Notes: a model not told the origin generated them from the sequence alone. Shown: positions 8,672-18,066, numbered from the stretch's first letter. The stretch is 64,000 nucleotides of DNA from Bog-473 sp963751335 (GCA_963751335.1 CAVVUB010000008.1:744001-808000); one strand, 5' to 3'. Numbers and translations: made by a program.

Positions 8672-9808
8672 GTGCGGTGATCACCGGGGTGGGCATGCAC
8701 CCCTTCGGGCGTTTCGAGGGCGTGACGCCCACGGACATGGGTGTGGTCGCCGTCCGCACCGCGTTGCGGGAAGCCGGCGTCGGCAAGGGCGGCTTTCAGG
8801 CCGCCTTCTGCGGCACGGCCTATGGCGGCGTGGCCACCGGCCACAAGGTCCTGAGCCGGCTCGGCATGACAGGGATGCCCATCGTCGACGTGGAAGCGGG
8901 GTGCGCCAGTGGCGGCGCCGCGCTCGATGCTGGCGGCCGCCTCCATCCGGGCCGGCCAGTACGACACCGTGCTCGTGTTCGGGACCGAGAAGATGCCCAA
9001 GGGCATCATCCGGTCCTCCTTCTTCGAGCCGTGGCAGGAGGAAGCGGGGCTGGCCGCCACGCCGTCGTTCTTCGGGCTCCGGGCGCAGCGGCTCACCATG
9101 ACGTCGGGCGTGACCAAGGATCATCTGGCCAAGGTGGTGGTGAAGAACCGCCGCCACGGCGCGGCGAACCCCGACGCCATGTACCAGAAGGAGATATCGG
9201 TGGAGGAGGTGCTGGGATCGCGGGTGGTGTGCGAACCCCTGCACCTCTTCATGCTCTGTTCGCCGAACGAAGGTGCCGCCGCGCTCGTCCTGCAGCGCGA
9301 CGATCTGGCGCCGGGTGGCCCGGACGCGGTCACCCTGTCCGGGGCGGTGCTGCGCTCCCACATTCCGGGCCCGGTGCTGAGCGAGTCGACGCCGCTGTCG
9401 GGACTGGCCGACGACTCCGTGCCCACGCCGACCGCCCTGGCCGCCACTGCGGCCTACGAGGAGGCGGGAATCGGCCCCGGGGATCTCGACGTGGTGGAGT
9501 GCCAGGACACCGACGCCGCCCGCGAGCTGCTGTCGTGCGAGGAGCTCGGCTTGTGTGAGCCGGGCGGTTCGGCGGCCTTGCTCGACTCGGGCGCCACCGC
9601 CCTGGGGGGCCGCCTCCCGGTCAATCCGAGCGGCGGGCTGCTCTCGAAGGGCGAACCGCTCGGGGCCTCCGCCCTGGGCCAGGTGGTCGAGCTGGTGCGC
9701 CAGCTCCGGGGTGAGTGCGGCGTGCGCCAGGTCGAAGGGGCGCGGACCGCGCTCTCGCACACGGTGGGTCGCGGCGCCAACGCCGGCGTGGTGATCCTCT
9801 CGCGCTAG
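8668..9808 (+). CDS. Thiolase-like protein (Ltp/SCP-x type), frameshifted
   Basis: About 379 residues after one correction. The frame from GTG 8668 (MSAVITGVGMHPFG) runs to GCASGGAAL; the protein then continues in the next frame from about 8927 (MLAAASIRAGQYDTV) to the stop at 9808. Deleting one base at about 8923-8926 joins them. The nucleophile-region motif GCASGG is present, but the C-terminal motif reads LLSKGEPLGAS, with glutamate where true thiolases have the histidine of KGHP. That pattern occurs in Ltp-type proteins, some of which act as retro-aldolases on steroid side chains. Its pairing with DUF35 fits such a role; the substrate is inference. Confidence 0.82.
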
Positions 9809-9923
9809 ACGTCGCCCGTTGTTCCACCCCGCGTCGCATTGGCCTCGCGGCGACCGGCTGGGCGCGACGCAGAATTTCGGGGGTGCGGGCCGAGCGTCTG
9901 GCCCACGTGGAAGACGGCCTCGA

Positions 9924-10868
9924 TCATGAGGCGACGAGGACCACCTTGCCGAACTTGGCACCGGAGCCGAAGCGCTCGTAGGCCGCGGCCGCCTCGGAGA
10001 GTGGGAAGGTCGCACAGAGCGGGACGCGCAGGCGCCCCGCCGCCAGGGCCGGGAGCACGTGGGCGGCGACGGCGGCGGTCACGTCGGCCTTCTCCCGCCT
10101 GCTGCGGGCGCGCAGGGTCGAGCCGCCGATGCGGGCGCGCTTGGACATGAGGGTGAACAGGTCGAGGTCGATGCGGCCGCCCGACCCCACGCCGATGACG
10201 ACCACCCGGGACCAGGTGGCCAGGTGGGGCAACACGTTGGTCAGGCTGGCCTGCCCGACAAGCTCGAGGACGACGTCGTAGGGGCCGTGGTCACCTTCTT
10301 CGCCGGGCGCGATCACGGCGTGCACGCCCAGGTCGGCCACGGCCCGGCGGTGCTCGGCTTGGCGAACCGTTGCCGTCACGATGGCGCCCGCTTCCCGGGC
10401 CAACTGGACGCCGGCCGTCCCCACACCACCGGCGGCGCCGCTGACGAGGACGCGCTCGCCCATTTCGAGCGCGCCCTGCGTGAAGAGGGCGTCATAGGCG
10501 GTCGAGAAGGCCTCGGGGAAGCCCCCGGCCTCGGGCCAGGGCAGGGAGTCGGGGACGGCCAAGGCATGGGACTCGTCCACGAAGGCCATCGTCGCCTGGG
10601 CACCGCCCCCCACCAGGGCCATGACCCGGTCGCCGGGAGAGAAGGCGGTGACCGAGCGCCCGACCGAGACGACCTCGCCCGCCAGCTCCATGCCCGGGAT
10701 GTCGGGTGGCCAGCCCGGAGGCGCCGGGTAGAAGCCGGCTCGCTGGGTGAGGTCGGCCGAGTTGAGACCGGCCGCCTGCACGGCCACGACCAATTCGGTG
10801 TCGCCGGGCACCGGGTCGGGCCGCTCCTCCCATGTGAGTTCCCCCTCGCGGATCACGGTGGCGTGCAC
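9924..10868 (-). CDS. Zinc-type alcohol dehydrogenase-like quinone oxidoreductase (MDR family)
   Basis: A 314-residue medium-chain dehydrogenase/reductase without the zinc ligands, closest in pattern to NADPH:quinone oxidoreductase (Qor/PIG3). It shows AAGLNSADLTQRAGFYP near the N-terminus, GMELAGEVVSVG, and the NADPH-binding loop SGAAGGVGTAGVQLA. GTG 10868 has a TAGGGT -10 on the minus strand (10882-10877) eight bases upstream and no Shine-Dalgarno. It is divergent from the glutathione peroxidase gene, and each gene has its own -10 in the 59-base gap. Confidence 0.88.
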   Translation of the reverse strand: MHATVIREGELTWEERPDPVPGDTELVVAVQAAGLNSADLTQRAGFYPAPPGWPPDIPGMELAGEVVSVGRSVTAFSPGDRVMALVGGGAQATMAFVDESHALAVPDSLPWPEAGGFPEAFSTAYDALFTQGALEMGERVLVSGAAGGVGTAGVQLAREAGAIVTATVRQAEHRRAVADLGVHAVIAPGEEGDHGPYDVVLELVGQASLTNVLPHLATWSRVVVIGVGSGGRIDLDLFTLMSKRARIGGSTLRARSRREKADVTAAVAAHVLPALAAGRLRVPLCATFPLSEAAAAYERFGSGAKFGKVVLVAS

Positions 10869-10927
10869 GGGTGTTCACCCTATGGCGGCCGGGCGCGCCG
10901 GCGCCGGTGGCCGGTAGGGTCCCCGGC

Positions 10928-11416
10928 ATGGCTCTCTACGACATCCCCATTCACACCCTGCAAGGCGCGGACGCCAAGCTCGGCGACTACGCGGGCAAGA
11001 CGCTGCTGCTGGTCAACGTGGCCTCGAAGTGCGGCCTGACGCCTCAGTACGAAGGGCTCGAGCGCCTGCAGAAGAAGTACGCTGACAAGGACTTCTCGGT
11101 CATCGGGTTTCCCAGCAACCAGTTCATGGGCCAGGAGCCCGGAACGGCTGAGGAGATCGAGAAGTTCTGCTCGACCACCTACGGTGTGACCTTTCCTCTG
11201 ATGGAGAAGATCGAGGTGAACGGCGAGGGTCGTCACCCGATCTACCGCGAGCTCACCGCCACGCCCGATGCCGAAGGCCAGGCGGGCGACATCACGTGGA
11301 ACTTCGAGAAGTTCCTCGTCTCGCCGAAGGGTGAGATCGTCGGTCGCTACCGCCCCCAGGTGGAGCCGGAGGACCCCTCGATCGTGAGCGACATCGAGGC
11401 GCAGCTCACCGCTTGA
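10928..11416 (+). CDS. Glutathione peroxidase family thiol peroxidase
   Basis: A 162-residue peroxidase that reduces hydroperoxides, in bacteria usually with thioredoxin. The peroxidatic cysteine is in NVASKCGLT (about Cys35; cysteine, not selenocysteine). The conserved glutamine region GFPSNQF, and the tryptophan and asparagine of ITWNFEKFLV complete the catalytic tetrad pattern. ATG 10928 is chosen because MALYDIPIHTL matches the family start and TAGGGT (10915-10920) lies seven bases upstream. The stop overlaps the TTG start of the next gene. Confidence 0.93.
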   Translation: MALYDIPIHTLQGADAKLGDYAGKTLLLVNVASKCGLTPQYEGLERLQKKYADKDFSVIGFPSNQFMGQEPGTAEEIEKFCSTTYGVTFPLMEKIEVNGEGRHPIYRELTATPDAEGQAGDITWNFEKFLVSPKGEIVGRYRPQVEPEDPSIVSDIEAQLTA

Positions 11417-12180
11417 GCGCGCCCCCTCCCGCGCCGGCGGGGTTCGCTGCGTCCGTCTTCGACACGGACGCGGGGTTCGTCGCGTCCACCTTGGACAAGG
11501 ACGCGGGGTTCGCCGCGTCCATCTTCGACATGGACGGGCTGCTCATCGATTCCGAGGTGCTCTGGCACGAGGCCGAGATCGAGATCCTCGGCGGCCTGGG
11601 CGTTCCGCTGGACCCGACCGGATGCCGCACGACCAAGGGGATGTTCGTCGGCGAGGTGACCGTGCACTGGCACAGCCACTACCCGTGGGAGGGCCCGGCG
11701 CCCGAGCAGGTGGCGGTGGAGATCGTCGACCGGGTCATCGAGCTGGTGTACGCCAAGGGCGTGCTCAAGACCGGTGCCGTCCACGCCATCGAACTCTGTG
11801 CGGACCGGGGCTGGGCGTTGGCGGTGGCGTCGTCGTCGCAGTACCGGCTGATCCACGCCGCGCTGGACCACTTCGACCTGCTGGATCGGTTCGAGCTGGT
11901 CCACTCGGCCGAGGACGAGGAGTTCGGCAAGCCCCACCCGGCGGTCTTCGTCACCGCCGCCCGCCGGTTGCGGGTGCCGCCCAAACGCTGCGTGGTGTGG
12001 GAGGACGCGCCGGCGGGGGTCCTGGCGGCCAAAGCCGCCACCATGGCGTGTATCGCGGTCCCCGAGGAGGGCGAGGGCGGTCATCCCGCCTTCGGGCTGG
12101 CCGACCTGGTGGTGGGCTCGCTGGCTGAGGTGGACGAGGCGGCGCTGGACGGCGTCGCCCGACGCCATTTCGGTCCTTAG
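11413..12180 (+). CDS. HAD phosphatase with a triplicated motif I region
   Basis: A 255-residue HAD subfamily IA phosphatase like YniC/HxpB. The functional motif I is SIFDMDGLLIDSE at about residues 36-48; motif II is VASSSQYRL, motif III GKPHPAVF and motif IV VVWEDAPAG. Its first 41 residues are three copies of an 11-residue unit, two of them degenerate (SVFDTDAGF, STLDKDAGF) before the true FDMDG. No ATG precedes motif I; TTG 11413 overlaps the upstream stop (TTGA) and is the best start. It could instead begin at TTG 11491 within copy 2. Substrate is probably a small sugar phosphate. Confidence 0.85.
   Translation: MSAPPPAPAGFAASVFDTDAGFVASTLDKDAGFAASIFDMDGLLIDSEVLWHEAEIEILGGLGVPLDPTGCRTTKGMFVGEVTVHWHSHYPWEGPAPEQVAVEIVDRVIELVYAKGVLKTGAVHAIELCADRGWALAVASSSQYRLIHAALDHFDLLDRFELVHSAEDEEFGKPHPAVFVTAARRLRVPPKRCVVWEDAPAGVLAAKAATMACIAVPEEGEGGHPAFGLADLVVGSLAEVDEAALDGVARRHFGP
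11439..11537 (+). repeat. 33-bp tandem repeat, three copies, inside the HAD gene
   Basis: Units lie at 11439-11471, 11472-11504 and 11505-11537, each beginning GGGGTTCG and ending GACGC or GACGG. They are in frame and encode GFAASVFDTDA, GFVASTLDKDA and GFAASIFDMDG. Only the third keeps the DxDG catalytic signature. Confidence 0.95.
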
Positions 12181-13058
12181 CGCGGTCGGGAGAGCGGGCC
12201 CTCGAGGCGCGCCGCCACCTCTCGGTAGCGCGTCACCGGGATGAGGTGCACCCCGTCGAAGGCGCCCGAGTCTCGGATGTCGAGAACCAGGTCGCAGGCG
12301 GCGTCGACGCCGGCGCCGCGGTCGTGCTCCAACCGGGCCAGCAGCTCGGGCGGCACGGTCAGGCCGGGGATGGTGAGGTTCCGGGCCATGGTCGCGCTGG
12401 GTACGACGAGCACGCCGGCATAGACGGGACACGTGACGTCCACCCGTGACCGCCACTCGAGCAGCGCGTCGAGGGCGAAGCCGATCTGGACGAAGAGGAA
12501 GTCGGCCTGCTGCTTCCAGGCCGGCAACGGCCGGAGACCGGTGGCGACGCCGAAGCGCATCGGCGATCCGGTCCTCAGGGTGTCGGCGTACGTACGGCCC
12601 TCGTGCAGCATGGTGCGCACCGTGAGCTCGCTGGTCCGGGTGCCCGCCCGCGGCTCGTCGCCGTAGACGAAGAGGAACTGGTCTACGCCGTAGGCGGCGG
12701 CGGTCAGGAGGTCCCGTCGGAAGCCGAGCAGGTTGCGGTCGCGGGCGTTGAGGCAGGCAATGGAGCGGCCGCCCATGGCCTCCACCTCGTGGGCCACGGC
12801 CACGCTGGAGACGGTGGCCCGACCGATGTGATTGTCCGGAATGAGGAACGAGGACGCCACCGGGCTCAGGACGCCGATCTGGTGGCGGACCCGTTTGAGG
12901 TCGGGGGAGGTGGCGGGCTCGATCTCGCAGACGAGCTCGAAGGTGCGAGGGGCGGGTGTCGGGGCGCGCTCGGGCGAAGCGCTCGGGGAAGGAGACGGCG
13001 GCACAGCCTCTATCCTTTCCCAGACGCCCGGGGCACCCCGCCATCGGCGTTCGCTCAC
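12177..13058 (-). CDS. Methylenetetrahydrofolate reductase-like (MetF family) protein
   Basis: About 293 residues with the MetF TIM-barrel pattern: FELVCEIEP at the first strand, VSSVAVAHEVEAMGG, then NARDRNLLGFRRDLL and LFVYGDEP, where the flavin-binding region of MetF lies. It would reduce methylene-THF to methyl-THF or carry out a related folate/flavin reaction; it is distant enough that MetF activity is not certain. The GTG at 13058 lies nine bases from the ileS start on the other strand, and a GGGGAGGAG is almost on top of it, so the true start may be further inside, before FELVCEIEP. It converges on the HAD gene with overlapping stops. Confidence 0.75.
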   Translation of the reverse strand: MSERRWRGAPGVWERIEAVPPSPSPSASPERAPTPAPRTFELVCEIEPATSPDLKRVRHQIGVLSPVASSFLIPDNHIGRATVSSVAVAHEVEAMGGRSIACLNARDRNLLGFRRDLLTAAAYGVDQFLFVYGDEPRAGTRTSELTVRTMLHEGRTYADTLRTGSPMRFGVATGLRPLPAWKQQADFLFVQIGFALDALLEWRSRVDVTCPVYAGVLVVPSATMARNLTIPGLTVPPELLARLEHDRGAGVDAACDLVLDIRDSGAFDGVHLIPVTRYREVAARLEGPLSRPR

Positions 13059-13066
13059 TCCTCCCC

Positions 13067-16000
13067 GTGTTCACACCCGTCCCCCCCGACACCGACTTCG
13101 TCGCACTCGAGCAGGCCGAACTGGCCCGCTGGTCGGCACATCGCGTCTTCGAGCGTTCGATCGAGCAGCGCAAGGGCTCCCCGGCCTGGGTCTTCTACGA
13201 GGGGCCCCCCACGGCCAACGGCATGCCGGGCCTGCACCACGCCTGGGCCAGGGTGTACAAGGACCTCTTCTGCCGCTTCCGCACGATGGAGGGCAATTAC
13301 GTCGCCCGGCGCGCCGGGTGGGACACCCACGGGCTGCCGGTCGAGGTGGAGGTGGAGAAGAAGCTCGGGATCACCGGCAAGCAACAGATCGAGGAGCAGG
13401 TCGGCATCGCCGAGTTCACCCGCCTGTGCCGCGAGTCCGTGTATTCCTACGTCGACGAGTTCGCCCGCCTCACCACGCGCATCGGCTACTGGGTGGACAT
13501 GGACGCGGCCTATTGGACGCTGAGCCCCGACTACATCGAGTCGGTGTGGTGGCACCTCCAGCAACTCTTCGACCAGGGCCTGCTCTACGAGGACCTCAAG
13601 GTCGTGCCCTACTGCCCGCGCTGTGGCACCGCGCTCTCCAGCCACGAGCTGGGACAGCCCGACGTGTACCGCGACGAAGAGGACGAGTCGGCCTACGTGC
13701 GGTTCCGCCTGGTCGCCGACGGCGAGCAGCTGCCGGGCGACGCCGAGTGGTTGGCCGTGTGGACGACCACGCCCTGGACCCTGCTCTCCAACACGGGCGT
13801 GGCCGTGAACCCGGGGCTCACCTACGCCGTGGTCGATCGGACGGTCGTGGCCGACGAACTGGTCGACGCCGTCCTGGGCGACGGGGCACGCCAGAGGATC
13901 ACGGCCCGGGTTCCCGGATCGGCCCTGATCGGTCTGCACTACCAGCGCCCGTTCGACGATCTGGCCCCGCCTCACGGCGCCGACGGGTGGCGCGTCGTGC
14001 CGGCCTCCTACGTGACCACCGAGGAAGGCACCGGCCTCGTGCACCTGGCGCCCGCCTTCGGCGAGGTGGACCGTCAGACCGGGCGCGAGCACAACCTGCC
14101 CTCGCTCAACCCGGTGGGGCCCGACGGGCAGTTCTCCGAGGAGATCTCCTGGTTGGCCGGGCGTGATGTGCGGGCGGCGAATCACGACATCAACGACGCG
14201 CTCGAGGTGAAGGGTCTCCTCATGCGCCGGCAGCCCTACGTCCACTCCTACCCGCACTGCTGGCGCTGCCGCACACCGCTCATCTACTGGGGGAAGCCCA
14301 GCTGGTACATCGCCACGTCGACCCGCAAGGACGATTTGCTGGCGGCGAACGCCACCGTCGACTGGCATCCGGCCCACATCCGTGACGGCCGGTTCGGCGA
14401 GTGGCTGGCCAACAACGTCGACTGGGCCCTCTCGCGCGACCGCTACTGGGGCACGCCGCTGCCGATCTGGCGCTGCGGGCGCGGGCACCTGCGCTGCGTG
14501 GGGTCCCTGGCCGAGCTGTCCGACCTCTCGGGACGCGATGTCACGAGTATCGACCCGCACCGCCCGACCATCGACGAGGTGACCTTCGCCTGCTCGACCT
14601 GTGGGGCGGACGGTTTCGACGACGAGCTCTCCGTGTTCCGTCGGGTGGAGCCCGTGATCGACGCCTGGTTCGACTCGGGGTCGATGCCCGCGGCACAGGT
14701 CGGCTTTCCCCAGGTGCCCGGGTCCGACGAGTCGTTCACGTTCCCGGCCGACTTCATCTCCGAGGCCATCGATCAGACCCGGGGCTGGTTCTACTCGCTC
14801 TTGGCCGTGAACACGCTGGTCTTCGGCGAGAGCCCGTACCGTCACGTCGTGTGCCTCGGCCACATCGTCGACTCCGACGGCCGCAAGATGTCCAAGTCGC
14901 TCGGCAACATCATCGATCCGTGGTCGATCCTCGACACCCGGGGCGCCGACGCCATGCGCTGGTGGATGTTCAGTCAGGGCTCACCGTGGACGCCGACGCG
15001 GGCGACGCTGGCCGCCATCGACACGTCCATGCGGGACATGCTCCTCACCCTGTGGAACACCTTCAGCTTCTTCACCACCTACGCGTCGCTCAACGGGTTC
15101 GAGCCGACCGAGCCCGCCATTCCGGTGGCCCGTGACCGCGGGCCTCTCGATCGGTGGATCCTCTCCCGGTTGGCCGGCGCCACGGCCGAGGCGACCGAGG
15201 CGTTGTCGTCCTACGAGCCGTTCACCGCGGCGACCGCTCTGGGTTCGCTGGTCGACGACCTTTCCAACTGGTTCGTGCGCCGCAGCCGCCGGCGGTTCTG
15301 GCGCACCGATCCCGGTGCGCCCCCCGGCGACACCCTGGCCGCCCAGGCCACGCTGCACGAGGTGCTGACCACGGTCGCCCTCCTGCTGGCTCCCTTCTGC
15401 CCCTTCGTCTCCGATGCCATGTGGCGACAGCTGACCGCGGCGGCCGAGGACGAGTCGGTCCACCTGGCCGACTGGCCGGTGGCCGACCGGACCCGCATCG
15501 ATCGCGACCTCGAGGCGCAGATGGCTCTGGCCCGCCGGCTGACCTCGCTGGGGCGGGCCGCCCGCAGTGAGGCGTCGGTGAAGGTGCGCCAACCCCTGTC
15601 GCGTGCACTGGTGTTCCTCCCCGCAGGGTCGGCGCAGATCCTGGTCGACATCGTGGCGGAGGAGCTCAACGTCGACCGGATCGACACGGCCGACGAGCTG
15701 AGCGACGTGATCCAGTTCGAGCTGGCGCCGAATTTCAAAACCCTCGGACCGCGGCTGGGTGAAAGGGTCAAAGAGCTCAAGGCCGCACTGGCGGCACTCG
15801 ACAGCGCGGCCGAGGCGGCCCGGCTCGAAGCGGGGGAGTCGATCACCGTCATCCTCGGTGGCGAGCCGGTGGAGCTCACGCCCGAGGACGTGCAGCTGCG
15901 CGTGCGCGGGCAGCAGGGCTTCGCCGTGTCGCGCGAGGGGGGCGAGGTGGTGGCCCTCGACCTCTCGGTCGACGACGGGCTGCGCCGACGCGGCCTGGCG

Positions 16001-16252
16001 CGCGACGTGGTGCGCCTGGTGCAGGACCTGCGCAAGACGAGCGGACTCGAAGTGTCCGACCGCATCCGGCTGCGCCTGGTCGGGCTGGACTCGCTCAGGG
16101 AGTACTTCGACTTCATCGCCCGCGAGGTCCTCGCCGTCGAGGTCCTGACCGATCCGGGGCCGGGGGCGGGCACGGTGCTCGAGCTCGACGACGACACGCT
16201 ACGGGAGCCGGTGCGGGTCTGGCTGGAAAAGGTGGACCGGGCCGGACCGTAG
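13067..16252 (+). CDS. ileS: Isoleucine-tRNA ligase, eukaryote-like type 2 (IleRS2)
   Basis: A class I aminoacyl-tRNA synthetase of 1061 residues that charges tRNA-Ile. The ATP-binding signature is GLHH at about residues 55-58 (in PTANGMPGLHHAW) instead of the usual HxGH order, and KMSKS is intact at about residues 607-611 (GRKMSKSLGN). The CP1 editing domain lies between them, with zinc-type Cys pairs such as YCPRCGT and RCRTP. The anticodon-binding domain and a long C-terminal region follow. GTG 13067 is chosen from the conserved FTPVPPDTDF start. No T-box leader fits in the eight bases to the divergent neighbour. It is a housekeeping gene, intact here. Confidence 0.95.
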   Translation: MFTPVPPDTDFVALEQAELARWSAHRVFERSIEQRKGSPAWVFYEGPPTANGMPGLHHAWARVYKDLFCRFRTMEGNYVARRAGWDTHGLPVEVEVEKKLGITGKQQIEEQVGIAEFTRLCRESVYSYVDEFARLTTRIGYWVDMDAAYWTLSPDYIESVWWHLQQLFDQGLLYEDLKVVPYCPRCGTALSSHELGQPDVYRDEEDESAYVRFRLVADGEQLPGDAEWLAVWTTTPWTLLSNTGVAVNPGLTYAVVDRTVVADELVDAVLGDGARQRITARVPGSALIGLHYQRPFDDLAPPHGADGWRVVPASYVTTEEGTGLVHLAPAFGEVDRQTGREHNLPSLNPVGPDGQFSEEISWLAGRDVRAANHDINDALEVKGLLMRRQPYVHSYPHCWRCRTPLIYWGKPSWYIATSTRKDDLLAANATVDWHPAHIRDGRFGEWLANNVDWALSRDRYWGTPLPIWRCGRGHLRCVGSLAELSDLSGRDVTSIDPHRPTIDEVTFACSTCGADGFDDELSVFRRVEPVIDAWFDSGSMPAAQVGFPQVPGSDESFTFPADFISEAIDQTRGWFYSLLAVNTLVFGESPYRHVVCLGHIVDSDGRKMSKSLGNIIDPWSILDTRGADAMRWWMFSQGSPWTPTRATLAAIDTSMRDMLLTLWNTFSFFTTYASLNGFEPTEPAIPVARDRGPLDRWILSRLAGATAEATEALSSYEPFTAATALGSLVDDLSNWFVRRSRRRFWRTDPGAPPGDTLAAQATLHEVLTTVALLLAPFCPFVSDAMWRQLTAAAEDESVHLADWPVADRTRIDRDLEAQMALARRLTSLGRAARSEASVKVRQPLSRALVFLPAGSAQILVDIVAEELNVDRIDTADELSDVIQFELAPNFKTLGPRLGERVKELKAALAALDSAAEAARLEAGESITVILGGEPVELTPEDVQLRVRGQQGFAVSREGGEVVALDLSVDDGLRRRGLARDVVRLVQDLRKTSGLEVSDRIRLRLVGLDSLREYFDFIAREVLAVEVLTDPGPGAGTVLELDDDTLREPVRVWLEKVDRAGP

Positions 16253-16279
16253 GCGGCCGGGACTTGGGCCGCCGCCGGT

Positions 16280-17166
16280 TCAGCGGCGCGGGTCGCCGGG
16301 GAGGAGCCGATCGGTCAGTGCGATCTGCACGCCTCCCGTGTCGGCCGGGTCGATGACGGTCAGCACGGCGTCGGAGCGCAGCACCCGCACGCCGAGCGCC
16401 CCGAGGGTGGCCGCGGCGGTGACGCAGTCGTCGACGCGCAGGGCCAGGAGGTGTGTCCGCGCCCGCTCGTAGCGGCGGCCCCACAGACCGGCCGACTCGG
16501 GGGCCGAGAGGGCGAAGAGGGCCAAGGTGCAGTCGCCCAGGGAGACACCGGCCATCGGTCGGTCCGGGCCGGCGGCCCCGTCCTCGAACGTCACCTCCGT
16601 CCCCATGAGCTCGGCCAAGCGGTGGGCGACCCGGCGCGGTTCCTCGACCAGCGCCCCCACGAAGGCGTGCTGGACGACCGGGATCGGGGCGCGGACCCGG
16701 CCACCGGCACGGGGGCGCCGAAGTGCGGGTCGACGTCGAGCTCGAAGCAGCTCCATTGCACGAAGACCCCTGCCGTGTCGCGAGGGTCGGTGAAGCACAT
16801 CTCGCGCCGCGGCCGGGCGGCGATGCGGACGCCTTTGGCCTCGAGGTTGGCCACGGTGGCGTCGAGGTCGAGGACCTGCAGCGCCACCGAGTGCATGCCA
16901 CCACCGTGGCGGTCCACGAACTGACGGGCCGCCCCGTCGACCACGGGCTGGCCGACTTCGATGGCGTGGTCGCCGACCCAGGCCATCCCGCCCCTCCGCC
17001 CGATGCCGGGCTCGGAGGACTCGCCGTACTCGAGCACCGCGAGCCCGGTCAGGTCGGCGAGGCGCGCCGTGGCCCGGTCGTAGTCCGTCACCATCGCCGT
17101 CGAGTGGAACAGCCACCGTACGGCATGGCCCGCCACGCCTACCGGCCGGCTCCCGGCGGCCGGCAT
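16280..17166 (-). CDS. Two-domain VOC (glyoxalase/dioxygenase fold) protein, frameshifted
   Basis: About 295 residues in two frames. The N-terminal VOC module (VRWLFHSTAMVTDYDRATA through HFGAPVPVAG) is read from ATG 17166; the second module (RAPIPVVQHAFVGALVEE to LLPGDPRR) continues in another frame after about 16700. Restoring one missing base in the G/C run at about 16694-16700 fuses them. The fold is shared by glyoxalase I, extradiol dioxygenases and resistance proteins; metal ligands cannot be assigned with confidence. The start could be a little earlier. Substrate unknown. Confidence 0.7.
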
Positions 17167-17271
17167 CGGTTCGGCGACCCGCGGCCGCCGGCAGGTCCAG
17201 GCCGGTGACCGGGGCGCGCCCATGGTCCGGCGAGGAAGCGCCACCATGCTGAGAGGCGCGTCATCGTTCAG

Positions 17272-18066
17272 TCAGTCCCCGAGGTCCGGCGCCCACGGCA
17301 CGCCGTTGATGTGGCCTCCTCCGTCGACGAACAGCGTGTTCCCCGTGACGTAGCGGGCGTCCTCGCTGGCCAGGAACACGGCAACGGGGGCGATGTCCTC
17401 CTCGGGGTCGCCGAGGCGGCCCATCGGATTGGTGGCGTCGGCCGCCGCTTCGAGCTCGGGATGGGCGGCGAACGCCGCCCGCGAGGCCGCGGTCTTGGCG
17501 CCCGGGCAGATGACGTTGACCCGGATCTGCCACGGGGCCCATTCGCGTGCCGCCGTGCGACTGGCGCAGCGCAATGCTTCTTTGGCCACGTTGTACTGCA
17601 GCGTGCCCATGTGGGCGTTGACCCCGTTGAGCGAGCACATGTTGATGACGGCGCCGTCACGCCCGGCCTTCATGATCGGGAGCACCGCCTGCATGGCCCA
17701 GAACGGGCCCATCAGGCCCAGGGCGAGGCCCTGGTGCATCTCTTCGTCGCTCTTGTGCTCGAACCGGCCGAGACTGCCGCCGCCCCAGGCGTTGTTGACC
17801 AGGATGTCGACCGAACCCCAGGTCTCAAAGGCGAAGGCCACCATGGCCAGCGCGTCGTCCTTGACCGCGGCGTCGGTGTGCACGAAGCGCACGTCGGCCC
17901 CGAACTCGCGGGACGACGCCTGCGCCACCTCCCGCCCGCGCTCGTCGTCGATCTCGGCCACGACGACGTGGGCGCCCTCCCGGGCAAAACGGCGGACGAT
18001 GCCGCGGCCGATGCCCTCTCCACCGCCGGTGACGATCGCCACCTTGCCCCCCAGCCGGTCCGTCAT
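17272..18066 (-). CDS. Short-chain dehydrogenase/reductase (SDR)
   Basis: A 264-residue classical SDR with the NAD(P)-binding TGGGEGIGRG, the NNAW variant of the NNAG motif, the catalytic Ser in INMCSLNG, and Tyr and Lys in LQYNVAKEAL. The C-terminal VDGGGHINGVPWAP is typical of 3-oxoacyl or 3-hydroxyacyl-CoA reductase-like enzymes of actinobacteria. ATG 18066 starts MTDRLGGKVAIVTGG, the family start; the longer frame upstream is not conserved. It lies in the same direction as the MarR gene upstream (64-base gap) and may be part of its transcript. Confidence 0.88.
   Translation of the reverse strand: MTDRLGGKVAIVTGGGEGIGRGIVRRFAREGAHVVVAEIDDERGREVAQASSREFGADVRFVHTDAAVKDDALAMVAFAFETWGSVDILVNNAWGGGSLGRFEHKSDEEMHQGLALGLMGPFWAMQAVLPIMKAGRDGAVINMCSLNGVNAHMGTLQYNVAKEALRCASRTAAREWAPWQIRVNVICPGAKTAASRAAFAAHPELEAAADATNPMGRLGDPEEDIAPVAVFLASEDARYVTGNTLFVDGGGHINGVPWAPDLGD

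Noticed and set aside
8263..9808. Programmed frameshifting or true pseudogenes in the DUF35/thiolase pair
   Set aside because: No slippery site or stimulatory structure is evident, and similar one-base errors occur in unrelated essential genes of the window.
12960..13066. T-box riboswitch before ileS
   Set aside because: Only eight bases separate the divergent starts, and neither a specifier loop nor the conserved T-box sequence is visible in the preceding 100 bases.
13055..14863. Roughly 600-codon antisense frame within ileS
   Set aside because: Composition matches the complement of a GC-rich gene and no domain is visible; ileS is certain.
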